Source of the DNA: Geobacteraceae bacterium
Lineage (GTDB): Bacteria > Desulfobacterota > Desulfuromonadia > Desulfuromonadales > Geopsychrobacteraceae
DNA: 10,860 nucleotides
NCBI GenBank assembly: GCA_027064785.1
Contig: JAMOPE010000275.1
Location: forward strand, 1 to 10,860
Reading direction: 5' to 3'
Each line of letters begins with the position of its first letter. Positions within the stretch are counted from its first letter, which is position 1. A program made the translations under genes and the position numbers. Positions 6,480-10,860 of the stretch are shown here, piece by piece. The notes beneath the pieces are model-generated. The model was not told the origin of the DNA and did not search any database. It saw only the letters and a list, made by a program, of their open reading frames with translations.

Positions 6480-8504
6480 TTAAACCGCAATCATCGAAAC
6501 CCGGTAACACCGCAGACAACGTTCCGCTTCCAGAACTGCTTCATTGTCTGAGAAACCAAGTTCAACTTCGTTGTAATTCCCTTTACTTGCCCGCTCTTTA
6601 CCGTGAATTTCGTGTTGATTAAAACGCTCAACGGCATCAAGCCATGCAACCTCTTCGTTCTTGTCGTAAACCCCAAGGTTGGACAGGATATCGGTATGGA
6701 AATCTTCATCGGTCAGATAGGCTTCGCCCTCTTCCAACCAGCGCTCAATGACCTTTGCAGCGCGGTGAGCATTACCAACACAAGCAACAACTGTCAGCGG
6801 GCCGATCTCGGCATCACCTGAAGCAAAGACCCCATCCATGTCGGTCAGCAACAGCCGTGACAGTGGATTTCCCATCGCATCGTTCAGATCACGATCAGCG
6901 GCATTCTTCAATGGAATATATTTAGTGACGACAGTGTTCCAGCGGGTAATTTTGATGCCGGTATCGTCGGTAATGAATGACAGATCGGGATCCTGACCGA
7001 TGGCAGGAATCAACGTGTCACACTCAACGATAAACTCACTGCCTTCAATCGGTTGAGGACGGCGACGCCCGGAATCATCCGGCTCACCCAGTTCCATCCG
7101 CAGGCACTCAACGCCGGTAACCTGACGATTTTCATCGACAACAATTTTCTTCGGCAGGACCAGGAACTCAAACTGGACACCTTCTTCATCGGCACCATCG
7201 ATTTCCCAGACATCGGCAGGCATTTCGTTCCGCGTCCGGCGATAAAGGAGAATTGATTCTTCAGCACCCTCACGCAGCGCGACCCGAACGCAGTCAATCG
7301 CAGTATTACCACCACCGACAACACAGACCTTTTTGCCCATACCGGTCGGCTTGCCGAGATATGCTTCACGCAGGAACTCAATACCACCAGCGAGGAAACC
7401 ACTGTAACCTGCATCTTCACCTTCAACACCCATCGGCTTCGACTTATGAGCACCGGGAGCAAGAAGAACAGCATCAAACTTATCTTTCAGTTCCATCAGG
7501 GTGATATCTTTACCAACACGCGTGTTGTAGATAATTTCAACACCCATATCACAGATAATATCGATATCACGCTGCAGAATGTGACGCGGCATCCGGTAAG
7601 CGGGGATGCCGACAGCAATCATTCCACCGCCAAAACCTTCAGGGAGTGCTTCATAGATTGTGCAGGGGTAGCCTTCCATCGCCAGATAGTAAGCAGCGGC
7701 CAGACCGGCAGGACCGGCACCAACGATAGCAACGGTCTTGTCTTTCTTCGGTTTGGGCTGCATCGGTGGCTGATGGTTGTGCTGCCACTCGTAATCAGAC
7801 GCGGTCCGCTTGAGAACCATGATATTGATCGGCTCATCAACATTGGCGCGTCGACAGGCAGTTTCACACGGATGAGGGCAAACCCGTCCACAGACTGCCG
7901 GCAATGGCATGCTCTCACGGATAATTTCAAGAGACTCGTCAAAGCGACGATCTTTAATTGCTTCAATGTATGCAGGAATATCGATATGGGAAGGACATTT
8001 ATCCTGACAGGGAGCTGTCATTTTAAATTTATATTCGACCGGCTTCGCAAGCTTTTTCTCACCGCGAATATAGGCAAGATAGTCATCACGATAATGTTTG
8101 ACGGTATCGGCAATCGGGATCGCCGATGTCATACAGAGTGTACACTTACAATTCTGTAGAAGCTCAGCAATATTTTCGATGGTATCGAGATCGCTCTCTT
8201 CACCTTTACCCGCAACGATCCGCGCCAACGTATCCTGCATGACCCGGGTTCCCTTTTTGCCGGGCGAGCATTTCGCACAGCAATAGTCTTCCTGAACATG
8301 CTTGGCATACTCTGCCGCCATCGCCACAACATCGACGTCGGGATTATTGATGATGAAACCATCCCACCCCATAAAAGCAGAAATTTTCTTCTCACCATCA
8401 AAGGTGACCGGCAGTTTCTTTTTGGCGACTTCAACTTCGGCATCGCCACCCTGCCGATTATCGACAACCTGTCTTCCCCAACTGGAAAAAGTAACCTGTG
8501 ACAA
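6480..8504 (-). CDS. sfrB: SfrB-type NADPH-binding flavoprotein (NuoF-like Fe-S domain fused to GltD-like domain)
   Basis: This 674-residue protein has two parts. Residues about 64-148 resemble the C-terminal [4Fe-4S] (N3) domain of NuoF: CAKCSPGKKGT, a spacer, then CKCTLCM and a final HYRDDY. The FMN-binding NuoF domain is absent, and the third Cys of the usual CxxCxxC is G82. The rest is like glutamate synthase small subunit GltD: N-terminal cluster cysteines C166, C170, C205, C209, C213 and C217; an FAD site VGAGPAG (261-267); and an NADPH site VGGGNTA (396-402) with basic YRRTRNEMPA (421-430). It ends in a short CLRC motif (663-666). The start is TTG at 8504, supported by AGGAGG 5 bases upstream and the lack of an early ATG. 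It precedes sfrA by 81 bases and should be its partner, taking electrons from NADPH. A stand-alone GltD is excluded by the extra domain and the missing large subunit. Confidence 0.86.
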   Translation of the reverse strand: MSQVTFSSWGRQVVDNRQGGDAEVEVAKKKLPVTFDGEKKISAFMGWDGFIINNPDVDVVAMAAEYAKHVQEDYCCAKCSPGKKGTRVMQDTLARIVAGKGEESDLDTIENIAELLQNCKCTLCMTSAIPIADTVKHYRDDYLAYIRGEKKLAKPVEYKFKMTAPCQDKCPSHIDIPAYIEAIKDRRFDESLEIIRESMPLPAVCGRVCPHPCETACRRANVDEPINIMVLKRTASDYEWQHNHQPPMQPKPKKDKTVAIVGAGPAGLAAAYYLAMEGYPCTIYEALPEGFGGGMIAVGIPAYRMPRHILQRDIDIICDMGVEIIYNTRVGKDITLMELKDKFDAVLLAPGAHKSKPMGVEGEDAGYSGFLAGGIEFLREAYLGKPTGMGKKVCVVGGGNTAIDCVRVALREGAEESILLYRRTRNEMPADVWEIDGADEEGVQFEFLVLPKKIVVDENRQVTGVECLRMELGEPDDSGRRRPQPIEGSEFIVECDTLIPAIGQDPDLSFITDDTGIKITRWNTVVTKYIPLKNAADRDLNDAMGNPLSRLLLTDMDGVFASGDAEIGPLTVVACVGNAHRAAKVIERWLEEGEAYLTDEDFHTDILSNLGVYDKNEEVAWLDAVERFNQHEIHGKERASKGNYNEVELGFSDNEAVLEAERCLRCYRVSMIAV

Positions 8505-8515
8505 ACCGGCCTCCT
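8502..8515 (-). promoter_or_regulatory. Strong ribosome binding site with TTG start of sfrB
   Basis: AGGAGG at 8510-8515 lies 5 bases before a TTG at 8502-8504. The match to the anti-Shine-Dalgarno sequence fixes the start despite the rare codon. A TTG start with a full ribosome site may tune expression. Confidence 0.75.
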
Positions 8516-8524
8516 ATGACCTGC

Positions 8525-8551
8525 TTCGACCCTCCAAAAAGGAAGGTCGAA
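8525..8551 (-). promoter_or_regulatory. Stable hairpin in the sfrB leader
   Basis: Arms 8525-8535 and 8541-8551 pair over eleven positions with one C-A mismatch and an A5 (U5 on the mRNA) loop. In the transcript the hairpin ends nine bases before AGGAGG. A smaller stem (ACCC/GGGT, 8554-8567) lies just upstream of it. No T-run follows on the minus strand, so it is not a terminator. It may affect ribosome access or mRNA life; no ligand class is recognised. Confidence 0.5.
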
Positions 8552-8607
8552 AAACCCGCTAAAGGGTAGAATCACCAGATGTTCTGGCGGTTTTCAGTAC
8601 TTCAAAT

Positions 8608-8643
8608 CGTATACAGTATGCAGGTAGATACCACAAACGCCAA
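8608..8643 (-). promoter_or_regulatory. Candidate sfrB promoter region
   Basis: Two overlapping minus-strand pairs have 17-base spacing: TTGGCG (8643-8638) with CATACT (8620-8615), and TTGTGG (8636-8631) with TATACG (8613-8608). Neither is a strong match. The region also contains short symmetrical elements (GGTA-GA-TACC and ATACAGTAT) that resemble half sites of dimeric repressors. A start near 8600 would give a leader of about 100 bases that includes the hairpin at 8525-8551. Confidence 0.35.
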
Positions 8644-8658
8644 GCGTAAATCAAGGCT

Positions 8659-8686
8659 ATTTTTTCTACCAAAGGTGAGAAAAAAT
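8659..8686. repeat. Near-perfect inverted repeat upstream of sfrB
   Basis: ATTTTTTCTACC (8659-8670), a 3-base centre and GGTGAGAAAAAAT (8674-8686) are reverse complements apart from one bulged base. T-runs lie on the outer 5' side and A-runs on the outer 3' side, the opposite of an intrinsic terminator. It lies between the lipoprotein stop and the sfrB promoter candidates, so an operator or a transcript-end hairpin for the upstream unit are both possible. Confidence 0.55.
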
Positions 8687-8727
8687 GGGGACAAAGAGCA
8701 GAAAAATCAGTTTGTTAGATTGGAAGT

Positions 8728-9192
8728 TTATTGTGCTTTTAGCTTCTGCCATGGAAGCTCTGGCGGCTCATTTTTAATCATCCAGATTCCCGGCTTTATG
8801 ACTCTTTCGTTACCCAGTTCCCAGCTCTGCTTCCAACGCCATTTCTTAATTCGGCTTGATGGTAAGTGATAATACTCAAGCTGGTAGACGATATTCGCGT
8901 GCTCACCATCGGGAAGGATATCGATACTCAAAATCCGGCTTTCAACGATACGCAAGTCATCATCTTCGACAAATTTCTCTTCAAAATCGATTCGCACTTC
9001 CGGATCAATATAGCTCGCAGCATTGGAAAAATCGTGCCAACGCATCGATTCACTGAATCCCTGGGCTATTTCCTCAAGATTGGAGCCTCCCATCTGCATT
9101 GCGCTATTACATGCCGTCAAGAGAACGCAACCCACCGCAACAATCATCAGATTTCGTATAAATTTGGCCCCATTCTTCAGCAATATATTCAC
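8728..9192 (-). CDS. Predicted lipoprotein of unknown function
   Basis: I do not recognise this 154-residue protein. It starts with a basic N-terminus and a hydrophobic segment (15-27) ending in the lipobox LLTAC, so the mature protein should begin at lipidated C28, followed by Asn. The remaining 126 residues are soluble, rich in Trp and acidic residues, with a pattern (SMRWHDFSNAASYID, then alternating beta-like stretches such as HANIVYQLEYYHLP, and WRWKQSWEL) that recalls small NTF2-like domains; this is a guess from the pattern. The start is GTG at 9192, two bases after the rpe stop, with only a weak G-rich ribosome site inside the end of rpe, so translation is probably coupled to rpe. The in-frame ATG at codon 16 would leave too short an n-region for export. 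I see no clear terminator after it. Confidence 0.75.
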   Translation of the reverse strand: MNILLKNGAKFIRNLMIVAVGCVLLTACNSAMQMGGSNLEEIAQGFSESMRWHDFSNAASYIDPEVRIDFEEKFVEDDDLRIVESRILSIDILPDGEHANIVYQLEYYHLPSSRIKKWRWKQSWELGNERVIKPGIWMIKNEPPELPWQKLKAQ

Positions 9193-9194
9193 CC

Positions 9195-9857
9195 CTATTG
9201 GCCCCGCAGACCGTTTTCTTTCAATTGAGTTATCGTCGCCTGATAATCATCAGCTTTAAAAACCGCACTCCCAGCAACAAACACATCAGCCCCGGCAGCA
9301 GCAATCTCTTCAATATTGTCCGTTTTCACGCCGCCATCAACTTCCAGCTCAATCGGCAGGCCGAGAGCATCAATCCGCTGACGCAGCTCGGTAATCTTTG
9401 GCAAACAACTGCGGATAAATGACTGTCCGCCAAAACCGGGGTTAACCGTCATCAACAGAACCAGATCTAGATCTGGAAGGATCATATCGAGTGAGGTCAG
9501 TGGGGTCGCCGGGTTAAGGGACACTCCCGCCTTTTTCCCCAGCGATTTAATCAGCTGTACAGTACGATGAAGATGGCGAACGGCTTCGGCATGGACAACA
9601 ATAATATCGGCACCCGCCTTGGCAAAGTCGGGAATATACTGATCAGGGTTCTCGATCATCAGGTGAACGTCAAGTGGTAACTCGGTCACCGGACGAACTG
9701 CATCGACAATCAACGGACCGATAGTAATATTGGGGACAAAGTGGCCGTCCATCACATCGACATGGACGTAATCGGCACCGGCTGCATCAATAGCACGGAT
9801 TTCTTCACCCAGACGGGCAAAGTCGGCAGATAGAATCGAGGGGGCAATTTTAATCAT
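9195..9857 (-). CDS. rpe: Ribulose-phosphate 3-epimerase
   Basis: This enzyme interconverts ribulose 5-phosphate and xylulose 5-phosphate in the pentose phosphate pathway. It is a TIM barrel, 220 residues from the ATG at 9857. Signature segments are [10 protein letters not shown] at the start, YVHVDVMDG (H32, D34, D37), [10 protein letters not shown] (H65), [12 protein letters not shown] and ELEVDGG (D174). D34 and D174 are the acid/base pair, and H32, D34, H65 and D174 the metal ligands in known structures. An in-frame GTG at 9869 would add four residues, but it lies four bases after a terminator T-run with no ribosome site. The family normally begins M-I-K-I-A-P-S, so I prefer 9857, although its ribosome site is also weak (GGATGA). 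It follows rsmB, a common arrangement in Geobacter relatives, with a hairpin between. Confidence 0.96.
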   Translation of the reverse strand: MIKIAPSILSADFARLGEEIRAIDAAGADYVHVDVMDGHFVPNITIGPLIVDAVRPVTELPLDVHLMIENPDQYIPDFAKAGADIIVVHAEAVRHLHRTVQLIKSLGKKAGVSLNPATPLTSLDMILPDLDLVLLMTVNPGFGGQSFIRSCLPKITELRQRIDALGLPIELEVDGGVKTDNIEEIAAAGADVFVAGSAVFKADDYQATITQLKENGLRGQ

Positions 9858-9872
9858 AGGGTCATCCACAAT

Positions 9873-9905
9873 AAAAAACGGGGAAGGGCGTTAAAACACT
9901 CCCCC
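9873..9905 (-). terminator. Terminator-like hairpin between rsmB and rpe
   Basis: On the minus strand 9905-9897 pairs with 9880-9888 (nine positions, including one G-U and one mismatch), with an 8-base loop. A G and six T residues (9878-9873) follow. It starts seven bases after the rsmB stop and ends within 20 bases of the rpe start. It looks like a functional intrinsic terminator, or an attenuator that lets part of the transcription through into rpe. I see no obvious separate promoter for rpe in the short space left. Confidence 0.65.
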
Positions 9906-9911
9906 TGATAA

Positions 9912-10860
9912 TCAGTCACGCCGCCGCAAGCGGGCAGCAAAAAAAGCATCCATACCATTATGGCGATGGGGATAGCTACGCAGTGTTCCCCACTCGGTCA
10001 ACAGGTCATCCCAACCTGCCGGAACCTTATTTTTAAGACTTTCCAGTTCAAATTCCGGGTGATCGTGCAGAAAACCGTCGATCAGAGCATCGGTTTCACC
10101 GTAGCTGAAAGTACAGACCGAATAAAGGAGCTTGCCGCCCGGCCTGAGCAGAGGGGAAACATTATCAAGAATTTTACGTTGCAAAACCGCCAATTCCCGC
10201 AGATTAACCGCCGACTTGTTCCAGCGCCCCTCAGGATTGCGCCGTAGCACACCGAGACCACTGCACGGAGCATCAAGAAGAATCCGGTCAAAACTCTGCG
10301 GCTCAAGAGAGTCGGGGGACAGTGTCAGATCACAATCACGGGCTTCAATAAACGGCGTCCCCAGTCGTTCTGCTCCTGCTTCGATCAACTCAACCCGGCG
10401 GGGATATTTATCGAGAGCGATAATTTCAGCACGGTTTTCGGTCAACGCAGCAATATGGGTCGTCTTGCCTCCGGGAGCAGCACAGGAATCGAGAATCCGC
10501 TGTTCCGGTTGAACATCCAGCAAATGACTGATCAGAATACTTGCCTCATCCTGAACCTGATACCACCCTTCGTTATTTCCCGGCAGCGGTGCTTCGCTAC
10601 GCTGATCAATCATTACCCCTTCGGGAGCATACTGACAGGGTGACGCCTGATATCCAGCATCGTCGAGTGCCGCCAGATAGTCCTCACGGGAAATTTTCAA
10701 GGTATTAACCCGTAACGTCAGCGGCGGTGGCGATGCCAGACTTTCACCTAACGCCCGCGCCTCGGCATTGGGAAGCTGGCGCATCAGCTCTTTGGCCAAC
10801 CAGACCGGCTGACTGCACACATGCTGCAGATACGGTTTGATCTTCTCGGGAGTTGGCCAC
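9912..10860 (-). CDS. rsmB: 16S rRNA (cytosine-C5)-methyltransferase RsmB, 5' end cut off
   Basis: This enzyme (also called Sun or Fmu) methylates cytosine 967 of 16S rRNA using S-adenosylmethionine. The frame is open to the window edge. The first visible residues (WPTPEKIKPYLQH) lead into the WLAKEL and PPPLTLRVNTLK region that precedes the catalytic domain, so the N-terminal NusB-like RNA-binding domain lies mostly outside the window. SAM-binding motif I is LDSCAAPGGKTTHIA. Motif IV is DAPCSGLGVLRRNPEGRW, and motif VI, LLYSVCTFSYGE, holds the catalytic Cys. The C-terminus (PHRHNGMDAFFAARLRR) is the usual RsmB/RsmF ending. An in-frame GTG at 10820 is not the real start, because homologous sequence continues upstream of it. 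The PPPLTLRVN element and the rpe neighbour favour RsmB over RsmF. Confidence 0.93.
   Translation of the reverse strand, partial: WPTPEKIKPYLQHVCSQPVWLAKELMRQLPNAEARALGESLASPPPLTLRVNTLKISREDYLAALDDAGYQASPCQYAPEGVMIDQRSEAPLPGNNEGWYQVQDEASILISHLLDVQPEQRILDSCAAPGGKTTHIAALTENRAEIIALDKYPRRVELIEAGAERLGTPFIEARDCDLTLSPDSLEPQSFDRILLDAPCSGLGVLRRNPEGRWNKSAVNLRELAVLQRKILDNVSPLLRPGGKLLYSVCTFSYGETDALIDGFLHDHPEFELESLKNKVPAGWDDLLTEWGTLRSYPHRHNGMDAFFAARLRRRD

Noticed and set aside
7446..8159. Plus-strand open frame (237 codons) opposite sfrB
   Set aside because: Antisense shadow of the GltD-like coding region, with no family features.
3852..8504. Calling the two large genes nuoG and gltD
   Set aside because: No other nuo genes and no glutamate synthase large subunit are present. 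The two-cluster ferredoxin domain in one and the NuoF-like Fe-S domain in the other fit SfrA and SfrB better.
8659..8686. Intrinsic terminator for the lipoprotein gene
   Set aside because: The stem is AT-rich and has T-runs and A-runs in the reverse order to that needed; no U-tract follows on either strand.
9195..9869. GTG start of rpe at 9869
   Set aside because: It lies four bases after a U-run with no ribosome site, and it adds residues before the conserved family start; the ATG at 9857 is preferred.

Overview
The window reads as bacterial chromosome from a Desulfuromonadales-type organism (Geobacter, Desulfuromonas and Pelobacter relatives). This is an inference from gene content: a CbcL-type inner-membrane cytochrome, an SfrAB-type soluble NADPH oxidoreductase, and an F-type ATP synthase split so that only the Fo a and c subunits and their accessory proteins are present. 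Every gene I can support lies on the minus strand, so transcription runs from high to low coordinates. I see no mobile element, CRISPR array, tRNA or rRNA, and base composition looks even throughout.

Layout in order of transcription. (1) 10860 to 8728: the 3' part of rsmB (16S rRNA cytosine methyltransferase, cut by the window edge), a terminator-like hairpin, rpe (ribulose-phosphate 3-epimerase) and a small predicted lipoprotein of unknown function. (2) 8727 to 3797: a regulatory stretch with an inverted repeat, candidate promoter and 5' leader hairpin, then sfrB and sfrA, closed by a strong intrinsic terminator. (3) 3727 to 1923: a promoter followed by atpZ-like, atpI, atpB and atpE, closed by a second strong terminator. 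The F1 subunits and the b/b' stator are not here. (4) 1922 to 1: an intergenic region of about 370 bases that holds a perfect 29-base palindrome, then the first 537 codons of a nine-heme cytochrome c fused to a b-type membrane domain (CbcL type), running off the window.

Three of the four units concern energy conservation. SfrAB is known from Geobacter sulfurreducens as a cytoplasmic NADPH:acceptor oxidoreductase, linked genetically to acetate metabolism. The ATP synthase Fo genes make the membrane rotor and ion channel. CbcL is a menaquinol-oxidising inner-membrane cytochrome needed for low-potential extracellular electron acceptors. So the window holds carbon-linked NADPH turnover, ion-driven ATP synthesis and quinol export side by side, as separate transcription units rather than one operon.

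I do not see a wholly unknown system. The most interesting points are: the architecture of SfrAB (a formate-dehydrogenase-like subunit whose Mo-ligand position is Gly-Ala, paired with a GltD-like subunit carrying only the iron-sulfur domain of NuoF, with one usual cysteine missing); a c subunit with Na+-type ligand residues; and two unusual palindromes, upstream of cbcL and of sfrB, that share an AAAGGTGA core.
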